Of a DNA stretch of 14,971 bases, positions 7,089 through 13,581 are shown in pieces. The notes below the pieces were generated by a model. It did no database searches. It was given only the letters and a program-made list of their open reading frames with translations, and was not told the DNA's origin. A program made the position numbers and the translations under genes. The DNA is from Firmicutes bacterium CAG:475 (GTDB lineage: Bacteria; Bacillota; Clostridia; Christensenellales; CAG-917), in the NCBI GenBank assembly GCA_000434435.1, contig FR895539.1, forward strand, positions 32,264-47,234. Direction: 5' to 3'. Positions within the stretch are counted from its first letter, which is position 1. Every line of letters begins with the position of its first letter.

Positions 7089-7167
7089 ATTCCGTTATAT
7101 AGCCTTTATCGACTTGTATCATGCAAGCAACCGTCATTTTCTCTTTGTTCATATAACACGATATGTG

Positions 7168-7285
7168 TTTTGTTTTGACATATTACAACACTTTTCGTGC
7201 TTTTACATCTTTTGGAAACACTTGTTTTTGCGTGTTTTGGCGTTTTATCACGCATTTTGTCGTATTTTGCAATACTTATCGTATT
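7168..7285. other. Second spacer with phased T-tracts
   Basis: Between the serA terminator and the stop of the YtxC-like gene, runs of T start at 7168, 7173, 7192, 7201, 7210, 7225, 7235, 7243, 7255, 7264 and 7284, many of them 8-12 bp apart. On the minus strand this reads as repeated AAAACG-like blocks. No gene is visible in 7043-7285. Confidence 0.5.
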
Positions 7286-7999
7286 TTAGTACAATTCCAC
7301 GACTTTTGCGATTTTTCGCAAAGTGTTGCGCATACCCTCTGAAAATTTTGCGTTTTTGAGTTGTATCTCGCAAGGCTTTTCCTTGATAATTGCGTTTAAC
7401 AAATCATACTCTTTGTCATCGAACAATCGCACAAGTTCAACCTTGCGCCTTTTGGTGACGTTGTCGATTGCCTGTCCGTCCGTCGCAATCAGATTTTTGC
7501 CACCTTCGCTTCCGGAAATAAATCCTGCAACGTCGAAAACGTCCCTATCGTCCCGACTTCCTTCGAGCAGTCTTGCCGCAACGTCGCAAATCTCGCCCCA
7601 CGCGTCTTTTAGCGGACGCATTCTGAAATTGAAAAGTCCGTCAACGTTGTAATCCATTGATTGCGACAACGTTTTTGCAACGACGTTTTCTTCAAAGTCC
7701 GAGTCGAAGTGTAACATAGAGCTTAAAAGCGCGCACTTTGCGTAAGTCAACGGATAAATCGGCAACCTTTCAAGAAAAAACCTAAGCTTCATAAACGACA
7801 AAAACACCACCGAAAGCATATCGTATATTTCGTTTTCGATTTTTTGTGCAACGTCGCAATTTGACGCAAGATATAACCACAATCTCGTATTGCTTTCTTC
7901 GCTTGCATAGGACAAATCTTTTGCGTTTCGGAGTTTTTGAAATATATATTCGATTTCTTTGTCGTATTCTTTGCCGATGCTTATCACGTTTGACCACAT
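7286..7999 (-). CDS. Uncharacterised helical protein resembling YtxC
   Basis: A 237-residue protein with no signal peptide and no clear membrane segment, although residues 60-92 are hydrophobic. The segment DYNVDGLFNFRMRPLKDAW (117-135) with the following helix resembles the 'EGFxxFRLxxY' core of the putative sporulation protein YtxC, a family of unknown biochemical function; the match is by eye only. Start: the open frame continues to 8176, but its upstream part runs through a terminator and is rich in basic residues unlike the rest, so I place the start at the ATG at 7999. That ATG has no ribosome binding site but lies six bases after a TACAAT box, suggesting a leaderless mRNA. It is a separate transcription unit from the sigma/anti-sigma pair, from which it is split by the terminator at 8065-8094. 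Confidence 0.55.
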   Translation of the reverse strand: MWSNVISIGKEYDKEIEYIFQKLRNAKDLSYASEESNTRLWLYLASNCDVAQKIENEIYDMLSVVFLSFMKLRFFLERLPIYPLTYAKCALLSSMLHFDSDFEENVVAKTLSQSMDYNVDGLFNFRMRPLKDAWGEICDVAARLLEGSRDDRDVFDVAGFISGSEGGKNLIATDGQAIDNVTKRRKVELVRLFDDKEYDLLNAIIKEKPCEIQLKNAKFSEGMRNTLRKIAKVVELY

Positions 8000-8005
8000 A
8001 CAAAT

Positions 8006-8011
8006 ATTGTA
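8006..8011 (-). promoter_or_regulatory. -10 box directly before the YtxC-like start
   Basis: TACAAT on the minus strand, within CATACAATA, ends six bases before the ATG at 7999. No convincing sigma-A -35 box is found. CATACAAT resembles the -10 of mother-cell sporulation sigma factors (SigE/SigK), but the matching -35 elements are not at the right distance, so the sigma class is open. Confidence 0.4.
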
Positions 8012-8064
8012 TGCAGGCGCGATATAAAAATTAGTGGAATATTTTGTGCGATTTGCAAAACGGC

Positions 8065-8094
8065 AAAAGAAAAGACGCGCATTTTTTGCGCGTC
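8065..8094 (-). terminator. Terminator of the sigma/anti-sigma operon
   Basis: On the minus strand GACGCGCA pairs with TGCGCGTC (8087-8094 / 8074-8081) around an A5 loop, followed by TTTTCTTTT (8073-8065), starting 20 bp after the anti-sigma stop. Confidence 0.88.
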
Positions 8095-8114
8095 GTTTAA
8101 ATCGTGTTTTGTTT

Positions 8115-8672
8115 TTATTTGACTTTGATAACTTTGCAGTTGCCGTTTCTCGTGTCAACTTCGATTTTGATTTCAAAGTCGTAGGCTTCGAGTTCGACGA
8201 TCCAGCTGTAATAGCTGTTTTTTATGTCGCTGCCGCTGTAATTGAATTCTCTGTCCATATCGTCGACGACAAAGTCGTCTTTGCTCGTCACTCCTAATAT
8301 CGACGGCAAACTTCTGTCCGTCACAAACTCATACGCTTTGTCTTTGGCAAGCTCGGCACATTCCGCTTTTGAAAACGCAACGGATTTTTTTGCATAGGAC
8401 GCCGCGGAGCCGAACACGCCACCCAAAATTGCGGCAATCGCCATAAGCACGCCTATGAGCGAACATACGGGAATAACGACGTATTGCCACTTAAACTTTT
8501 TCTTTGCTTTCTTTACTTCCTCGACATCCGCTTCTTTGACGGGAGAATCCTCTCTTACGGATTCGCTGTTCAAAAATTCGTTTGCCTTTTCAAGCTGCTG
8601 TTTTACGTATTGTTTTTCTTCTTCGGTTGCGACACCGTTTTTGCAGTGTTCGAACGCCTCGTCGAAATTCAT
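8115..8672 (-). CDS. Anti-sigma factor with one membrane segment and PepSY-like outer domain
   Basis: A 185-residue protein in three parts. Residues 1-35 (MNFDEAFEHCKNGVATEEEK and on) resemble the cytosolic N-terminus of clostridial anti-sigma factors. A charged linker (36-61) leads to one membrane segment at about 62-92 (VVIPVCSLIGVLMAIAAILG). The outer part, 101-185, runs from SKAECAELAKDKAYEFV to WIVELEAYDFEIKIEVD and ends TRNGNCKVIKV, which fits the PepSY pattern of a helix followed by strands and a 'D-x-x-x-G' turn. The start at 8672 has GGAGG 7 bases upstream, and its ATGA overlaps the sigma factor stop, so the two are translationally coupled. Expected role: hold the sigma factor at the membrane until an outside signal releases it. 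The signal is unknown. The frame extends far upstream but overlaps the sigma gene. Confidence 0.8.
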   Translation of the reverse strand: MNFDEAFEHCKNGVATEEEKQYVKQQLEKANEFLNSESVREDSPVKEADVEEVKKAKKKFKWQYVVIPVCSLIGVLMAIAAILGGVFGSAASYAKKSVAFSKAECAELAKDKAYEFVTDRSLPSILGVTSKDDFVVDDMDREFNYSGSDIKNSYYSWIVELEAYDFEIKIEVDTRNGNCKVIKVK

Positions 8673-9148
8673 AAAGTTGCCTCCAAAAGTTCTTTGAGCT
8701 TCAATCTTGCCCTGTAAAGCTGTATCTTGACGTTGTCCGTCGACTGACCGACTATCGACGCGATTTCTTTGACCGACATCGAGTCGAAATAATATAGTCT
8801 TACGACCTCTTGATAGTCGTCTTTCAACAGAGAAATCGCCTTGTACAGCGCGCGATATTCTTCTTTTTGAATGACGTCGTCCACAAGCGAGTCGCAAGAC
8901 GGCATATCGGCGGAAATGGATTCCAACCTCTTGTTTTTCCTCAACGTGTCGAAATAATAGTTTCTGCACACCTTGAAAAGCCAAAATTTAAATCCGTCTT
9001 TTTCCTCGTTTATGGAGCGTATCGCCCTCATATACGCCTCTTGCACGACGTCCTCGGCAAGCGCGCGATTGCGGCAAAAGGAATACACGTACAAAAGAGC
9101 CTCGTTGTAGTATCTCTTAAACAGGTTTTCCCATGCCGTGCTTTTCAT
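8669..9148 (-). CDS. ECF-type (sigma-70 family) RNA polymerase sigma factor
   Basis: A 159-residue protein of normal ECF size. Region 2 covers about 5-72, with LAEDVVQEAYMRAIRS (30-45) and FKFWLFKVCRNYYFDTLRKN (53-72) as the core-binding and -10 binding parts. Region 4 covers about 98-152, with LKDDYQEVVRLYYFDSMSVK and EIASIVGQSTDNVKIQLYRA as the -35 binding helix-turn-helix. The start at 9148 is set by AGGAG 3 bases upstream; the frame to 9181 has no site. The neighbouring anti-sigma gene overlaps by 4 bp. The promoter at 9221-9249 looks like a vegetative one, so I see no clear autoregulatory ECF promoter. Target genes are not evident in the window. Confidence 0.93.
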   Translation of the reverse strand: MKSTAWENLFKRYYNEALLYVYSFCRNRALAEDVVQEAYMRAIRSINEEKDGFKFWLFKVCRNYYFDTLRKNKRLESISADMPSCDSLVDDVIQKEEYRALYKAISLLKDDYQEVVRLYYFDSMSVKEIASIVGQSTDNVKIQLYRARLKLKELLEATL

Positions 9149-9220
9149 TTGCTCCTCACTATATAAACGCGCTTTGCGCAATTCGGTTACGCTTTGTGCT
9201 CGATTTTGTTCTTGAAACCC

Positions 9221-9249
9221 ATTTTACATCGTTTACAAAGATTTTTCAA
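9221..9249 (-). promoter_or_regulatory. Promoter for the sigma/anti-sigma operon
   Basis: On the minus strand TTGAAA (9244-9249) and TAAAAT (9221-9226) are 17 bp apart, giving a start point near 9214 and a leader of about 65 bases. The leader contains a small GCGC-AAA-GCGC hairpin (9169-9179) 12 bases before the AGGAG. Confidence 0.6.
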
Positions 9250-9273
9250 CCTTAACGATATATCGCAATCGGT

Positions 9274-10035
9274 CTAGTCCACAACTCCGGTACGCAAATA
9301 GTCTTTCGGCGTCATTCCGAACTTCTTTTTGAAACTTTGGATATAATGCGTTTGCGAGCAAAAGCCCAGATAATATCCGATTTCGCCGTATTCCACGCCG
9401 CTTGCAAGCAATGATTTGGACGCTTCGAGCTTTTGCGACAACACGTATTCGTGCAAACTTTCGCCAACGTATTTCTTGAAAGACGCCGACAGATAATCCG
9501 CACTCACTCCGCACTCATCGGCAACGTCGCAGCACTTCAATCTCTCGTGCAAATGCGCGCTGACGTACTTCATCGCTTTGCGCACGAAGGGCGGATATTC
9601 CAGCCTTTGACGATGATTTTTCACAAGTACGGTAAGTTCCGTCGCCTTTGCAACCAAAAATTTTATTATTTCTTCGGGCTTATCCGTTTTGTCAACGTAT
9701 TGAATGTAGGAGTCGGAGAGGTTGTACGCCTCGCTTTCCATAAGCCCGCCCTCTACGGCATACCTCGTGGCAAGAGTTATGCAGCTCACCGCAAGATATT
9801 TGACTTGGCGCAAATTGTCGTCGCTCATTCGCCCCACAACCAACGCATCTCTAACAAAATTCTCCATATTGCTTTCAAGCCCTTGCAGATCCCCGTTTTT
9901 TATACAAGTATAAAACGCAACCTCGCGGCTGTACGGAGTGTGCGCAATTCCGCTTTCGCGCTGTTCGAACCGAGGATTTTGAATGCCTTTTGGCAAAAAG
10001 CGCACGTTGAGTTGTGTGTCTTTTTCGTTTGTCAT
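9274..10035 (-). CDS. AraC-family transcriptional regulator
   Basis: A 253-residue DNA-binding protein. The C-terminal AraC/XylS domain (about 150-248) has two helix-turn-helix units: CCDVADECGVSADYLSASFK (168-187), then the second around EYGEIGYYLGFCSQTHYIQS with the family signature ending FKKKFGMTPKDYLR (235-248). The N-terminal ~140 residues are helical with no recognisable cupin sugar-binding fold; YSREVAFYTCIKNGDLQGLE is of a kind seen in many clostridial AraC proteins. The effector is unknown. The gene is divergent from the acetyltransferase/GH3 pair with 115 bp between starts, which suggests that it controls them (inference). The ATG at 10035 has no ribosome binding site and sits six bases after TATAAT, so the message is probably leaderless; there is no other good start. 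Confidence 0.92.
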   Translation of the reverse strand: MTNEKDTQLNVRFLPKGIQNPRFEQRESGIAHTPYSREVAFYTCIKNGDLQGLESNMENFVRDALVVGRMSDDNLRQVKYLAVSCITLATRYAVEGGLMESEAYNLSDSYIQYVDKTDKPEEIIKFLVAKATELTVLVKNHRQRLEYPPFVRKAMKYVSAHLHERLKCCDVADECGVSADYLSASFKKYVGESLHEYVLSQKLEASKSLLASGVEYGEIGYYLGFCSQTHYIQSFKKKFGMTPKDYLRTGVVD

Positions 10036-10041
10036 ATCAAA

Positions 10042-10069
10042 ATTATATCATACTTTTTGTATTTTACAA
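10042..10069 (-). promoter_or_regulatory. Promoter of the AraC gene, placed for a leaderless mRNA
   Basis: Minus strand: TTGTAA (10064-10069), a 16-bp spacer ending in TGA, then TATAAT (10042-10047), an extended -10. The last T is followed by six bases and then the ATG at 10035, so the predicted +1 falls on or next to the A of the start codon. Confidence 0.7.
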
Positions 10070-10076
10070 CGGATTT

Positions 10077-10106
10077 TTGATATTTTGTTCGCTTTTATGA
10101 TATAAA
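10077..10106 (+). promoter_or_regulatory. Promoter of the acetyltransferase gene
   Basis: TTGATA (10077-10082), an 18-bp spacer ending in TGA, and TATAAA (10101-10106), an extended -10. Its -35 box is back to back with the AraC -35, with 7 bp between them, so one bound protein could affect both directions. Confidence 0.6.
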
Positions 10107-10150
10107 TACACTTGCAAATCTAATAAAATGATATCGTTTGGAGGTGGATT

Positions 10151-10828
10151 ATGAGAAAGGAAAAACTCGAATGGAAACGCATGGTCGAAGGTAAACTTTA
10201 CAATGCCACGAGCAAGGATATTTTTTGGCAACACGCAAGGGGCTTGTGGCTCACGCAAAAACTCAACAAGTGCTCCGTTCTCAATCAACCTCGACAAAAA
10301 CGACTTTTCAACAAGCTCATTCCATCTTCAAAGGGCAAATCCGTGTGGGCTTTTACGCCTTTTTATTGCGAATACGGCGTGAATATTAACGTTGGAAACG
10401 GTGTGTTTTTCAATTACGGTTGCACCCTTCTCGATGTATCTCCTATCACTTTGGAGGACGGAGTCTGGCTGGGCGCAAACGTCACGATCGCAACGCCGTG
10501 CCATCCGCTTTTGGCACACGAGAGGATCAACACGCAATACCCCGACGGTTTTCACGACCTGGAATATTCCAAACCCGTAACCATAAAAAAGAACGCTTGG
10601 ATTGCGTCGAACGTCACGATTTGCGGCGGAGTCACGATAGGCGAAAACACGGTTGTGGGCGCAGGCAGCGTCGTAACGCGCGACTTGCCGGCAAATTGCA
10701 TTGCGGTCGGCTCGCCTGCAAGAGTTCTACGCTATCTTGACGAAAAGGACAAAATCGACGTTTGGAACACGTATATAAACGACGAATTGCCGCTTTCGGT
10801 GAGAGAGAAAGAAAAACTTGCAAAATAA
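10151..10828 (+). CDS. Maltose/galactoside O-acetyltransferase (LacA/Maa type)
   Basis: A 225-residue left-handed beta-helix acyltransferase that moves acetyl from acetyl-CoA to a sugar 6-hydroxyl. Residues 5-60 match the Maa N-terminal helix region (EWKRMVEGKLYNA). Hexapeptide repeats follow from about 78 (INVGNGVFFNYGCTLLDVSP, then ITLEDGVWLGANVTIAT). The catalytic histidine is H118 in CHPLLAHER. The last coils read WIASNVTICGGVTIGENTVV and end in GSPARVLR. The C-terminal ~30 residues after this are charged and longer than in most Maa proteins. The start has GGAGG 6 bases upstream. In Lac-type loci such enzymes are thought to detoxify non-metabolised sugars; here the GH3 neighbour supports a glycoside-related role. 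The exact acceptor cannot be told from sequence. Confidence 0.88.
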   Translation: MRKEKLEWKRMVEGKLYNATSKDIFWQHARGLWLTQKLNKCSVLNQPRQKRLFNKLIPSSKGKSVWAFTPFYCEYGVNINVGNGVFFNYGCTLLDVSPITLEDGVWLGANVTIATPCHPLLAHERINTQYPDGFHDLEYSKPVTIKKNAWIASNVTICGGVTIGENTVVGAGSVVTRDLPANCIAVGSPARVLRYLDEKDKIDVWNTYINDELPLSVREKEKLAK

Positions 10829-10849
10829 CGAGCAAAATTCAAATCCGTC

Positions 10850-10878
10850 TTGCAACCGGAAGAATCAAATTGTATAAT
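10850..10878 (+). promoter_or_regulatory. Strong sigma-A promoter of the GH3 gene
   Basis: TTGCAA (10850-10855), exactly 17 bp, then a perfect TATAAT (10873-10878). The start point is expected near 10885, giving a leader of about 60 bases. The GH3 gene thus has its own promoter, independent of the acetyltransferase. Confidence 0.8.
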
Positions 10879-10882
10879 GAAT

Positions 10883-10907
10883 TATACTTATCAACACTTT
10901 AAGTATA
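10883..10907. promoter_or_regulatory. Candidate operator at the GH3 transcription start
   Basis: TATACTTA (10883-10890) and TAAGTATA (10900-10907) are perfect 8-bp inverted arms with a 9-bp spacer, beginning 4 bp after the TATAAT and covering the predicted +1. The position is typical of a repressor site. AraC proteins more often use direct repeats, so a different regulator may be involved. Confidence 0.5.
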
Positions 10908-10944
10908 TAAATAAAATAAGAAAACATTGTTTTCGGAGGAAAAT

Positions 10945-13392
10945 ATGAACGAAAAAGATTACAAGGAGATTTTGGCAAAGCTCACGCTGGATGAAAAAAT
11001 CACCATGCTTTCGGGCTCAACCAACTGGCTCACTCAGCCCGTCAAACGCGACGATATCGACATCCCGGCAGTGCGTATGAGCGACGGTCCGAGCGGTCTT
11101 CGCCGCGAAAAAATCGGCGGTGGCGTCAATATCATGCAAACGCCCGAACCCGCAACGTGCTTCCCCGGCGCAGTCACAACGGCATCGAGCTGGGACGAAA
11201 AACTCGTTGAAGAAGTGGGACAAGCAATCGCTGTCGAAGCGCAATCTTTGGGCGTTTCAACCGTGCTCGGCCCCGGCGTCAACATCAAAAGAGGTCCGCT
11301 TTGCGGCAGAAACTTCGAGTATTTTTCGGAAGATCCCTTCCTTGCGGGGCGCATGGGCGGCGCATGGGTGCACGGCGTGCAAGAAAAGAACGTCGGCACG
11401 TCCTTGAAGCACTTTCTTGCAAACAACCAAGAATACATAAGAATGACCATCGATTCAATCGTGGACGAGCGTACTTTGCGTGAAATCTATATGCCGGCTT
11501 TCGAGCATATCGTCAAAGCAGAAAAACCAACCACGGTTATGTGCTCCTACAACCGCTTGAACGGGACGTATTTGAGCGACAACAAACGCTTCCTCAACGA
11601 CGTCTTGCGCGACGAATGGGGATATGACGGAATCGTAGTCAGCGACTGGGGTGCAGTGAACGATCGCGCCGAAGGCGTCAAAGCGGGTATGGATCTCGAA
11701 ATGCCCGGCAGCAAGGGTTGCGGACTCAACGGTGACACCGTATATAAAGCACTAGAAGCAGGCACTCTCACCGAAGAAGATATCGACAAAGACGTGCTTC
11801 GTCTCATCAGATTTGCATACGAAAACACCGTGCGCGAAGTCGAAGGCGTCACGTTTGACGTCGAAAAGCACAACGACATCGCTCGCAGAGCGGCAGAAGG
11901 CGGCGCGGTTCTTCTCAAAAACGACGGTATTTTGCCTTTGAATAAAAAACAAAGTATCGCCGTCGTCGGCAGACTCGCAAAACAAATCCGCTATCAAGGC
12001 GGTGGTTCGAGCCACATTCTTCCCACAAAACTTACATCCTTCACCGACGCGCTCGACAAAGTCGGACAAGAATACACCTACTCCGACGGCTACGTTCTCA
12101 AAGGCGAAGGCTACAAAAAGAGCTTGATTAAAAAAGCGGTCAAAGCGGCAAAAGGCAAAGATGTCGTGCTTCTCTTCGTCGGACTTACCGATGCGTTTGA
12201 ATCTGAAGGCTACGATCGTCATCACATCAAGATGCCATCCTCTCACGTCACTCTCATCAACGAAATTTTGAAAGTCAACAAAAACGTCGTCGTGGTGCTT
12301 TCTTGCGGCTCTCCCGTCGAAATCGGCGACTGGGACAAGGATGTAAAAGGCATACTCAACCTCTATCTCGGCGGCCAAGCAGGCGGCGAAGCGGCGTACA
12401 ATCTTATCTACGGCAAAGTCAATCCCTCGGGCAAACTTGCAGAAACCTTCCCCGTCCACGAGGACGATTATCTCGGCTCGAAATACTTCCGTATGGGACC
12501 GAGAACGGTTGAATATCGCGAAGGCGTTTACGTCGGATACCGCTATTACGACAGCGCGAACAAGCGCGTCAAATATCCGTTCGGCTACGGACTTTCCTAC
12601 ACTAGCTTCGAATATTCCAATCTCCGTTTGAGCGCAAACGCAATCAACGAAGGAGATCCGTTCACCGTCACTTTCACCGTCAAGAACGTCGGCAAAGTCG
12701 CAGGTGCGGAAATCGCTCAACTCTACGTTTCGGACGTTGAAAGCACCCTCTATCGTCCGGCAAAAGAACTCAAAGGTTTCAAAAAAGTGTTCTTGCAACC
12801 GGGCGAAGAAAAAGACGTTGAAATCAACCTAGATTCAAGAGCCTTTGCCTACTACAACGTTGCAATCAACGATTGGCACGTCGAAAGCGGCGACTTCAAG
12901 ATTCTGGTTGGCGCATCCTCTCGCGACATCAAACTCGAAGGCATCGTAAACGTTGCGTCAAAGAACCCCGACGCGCCTATCCCCGACTACAAAGCGGTCG
13001 CTCCTTGCTACTATGACATCGCAAACGCAACCGAAATCCCCGTCGAACAATTCGAGGCCCTATACGGCGCAAAGATGATTGAAAACAAACCCTTTGCCAA
13101 GGGCGAATTGCAAGCGTGCAACACTATCGGTCAATGCAACGTGTCACCTTTCGGTAGATTTATGTACAGATTGTGCGTGGGCGTCATCAACCTCGTCGCG
13201 CTCTCATCCGAAAACCCCGAAATGCTCACAAACTCCGTCAAAGACATGCCCTACCGCACGATTGCAGCGTGGTCGATGGGCATCATCTCCAAACGCTCGC
13301 TCGACGGACTCGTGGATATGCTCAACGGCAGAAAAGGCGGTTTCCGCAGATTCCTCAAAGGCTTCGGCAAGGAAAAAGCAAAGAAGAAATAA
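10945..13392 (+). CDS. Glycoside hydrolase family 3 beta-glycosidase, cytoplasmic
   Basis: An 815-residue GH3 enzyme, most likely a beta-glucosidase, with retaining chemistry. The N-terminal barrel (about 1-300) has RMSDGPSGLR (44-53), LGPGVNIKRGPLCGRNFEYF (108-127), KHF (155-157) and the nucleophile D234 in VVSDWGAV. The second domain (about 320-540) has LLKNDGILPL and ESEGYDR (419-425), where E421 is the probable acid/base. YPFGYGLSYTSFEY leads to a fibronectin III-like domain (about 571-657, NVGKVAGAEIAQLYVSD). A tail of about 140 residues follows, ending in a basic GFGKEKAKKK. There is no signal peptide, so it acts on imported glycosides. GGAGG lies 5 bases before the start. Xylosidase or glucosylceramidase-like specificity cannot be excluded from sequence. 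Confidence 0.95.
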   Translation: MNEKDYKEILAKLTLDEKITMLSGSTNWLTQPVKRDDIDIPAVRMSDGPSGLRREKIGGGVNIMQTPEPATCFPGAVTTASSWDEKLVEEVGQAIAVEAQSLGVSTVLGPGVNIKRGPLCGRNFEYFSEDPFLAGRMGGAWVHGVQEKNVGTSLKHFLANNQEYIRMTIDSIVDERTLREIYMPAFEHIVKAEKPTTVMCSYNRLNGTYLSDNKRFLNDVLRDEWGYDGIVVSDWGAVNDRAEGVKAGMDLEMPGSKGCGLNGDTVYKALEAGTLTEEDIDKDVLRLIRFAYENTVREVEGVTFDVEKHNDIARRAAEGGAVLLKNDGILPLNKKQSIAVVGRLAKQIRYQGGGSSHILPTKLTSFTDALDKVGQEYTYSDGYVLKGEGYKKSLIKKAVKAAKGKDVVLLFVGLTDAFESEGYDRHHIKMPSSHVTLINEILKVNKNVVVVLSCGSPVEIGDWDKDVKGILNLYLGGQAGGEAAYNLIYGKVNPSGKLAETFPVHEDDYLGSKYFRMGPRTVEYREGVYVGYRYYDSANKRVKYPFGYGLSYTSFEYSNLRLSANAINEGDPFTVTFTVKNVGKVAGAEIAQLYVSDVESTLYRPAKELKGFKKVFLQPGEEKDVEINLDSRAFAYYNVAINDWHVESGDFKILVGASSRDIKLEGIVNVASKNPDAPIPDYKAVAPCYYDIANATEIPVEQFEALYGAKMIENKPFAKGELQACNTIGQCNVSPFGRFMYRLCVGVINLVALSSENPEMLTNSVKDMPYRTIAAWSMGIISKRSLDGLVDMLNGRKGGFRRFLKGFGKEKAKKK

Positions 13393-13429
13393 TCAATTCG
13401 ATTTAACAGCGCACAGCGCACAACAAACA

Positions 13430-13468
13430 GATAAAGCAGGCAATACGCCTGCTTTATCTTTTGTTTTT
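13430..13468 (+). terminator. Rho-independent terminator after GH3
   Basis: A perfect 12-bp stem, GATAAAGCAGGC / GCCTGCTTTATC (13430-13441 / 13447-13458), with loop AATAC, then TTTTGTTTTT, 37 bp after the GH3 stop. Confidence 0.95.
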
Positions 13469-13536
13469 GCAAATTTGCTCCAACAAAAGAACGCACTGAA
13501 TTGAAACATTCAAACCATTTTAGATTTGTAAAGCTA

Positions 13537-13574
13537 CAAAAGAAGAGGCACTCAACGAGTGCCCCTTTTCTTTT
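13537..13574. terminator. Bidirectional terminator between convergent genes
   Basis: GGCACTC / GAGTGCC (13547-13553 / 13557-13563) with loop AAC. On the right is CCTTTTCTTTT; on the left, read on the minus strand, TCTTCTTTTG. It lies just after the GDPD stop on the minus strand and backs up the GH3 terminator on the plus strand. Confidence 0.85.
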
Positions 13575-13581
13575 GATTGTG

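Noticed and set aside
8000..8176. 59-residue N-terminal extension of the YtxC-like protein
   Set aside because: It crosses the terminator at 8065-8094 and overlaps the anti-sigma gene; its basic composition is unlike the rest of the protein.
8673..8984. N-terminal extension of the anti-sigma frame
   Set aside because: It lies antisense-free but fully inside the sigma factor gene in another frame; the ATG at 8672 has GGAGG and an ATGA overlap.
11752..12798. 348-codon open frame on the minus strand
   Set aside because: Antisense to the clearly coding GH3 gene; it arises from the GH3 codon bias and has no family motifs.
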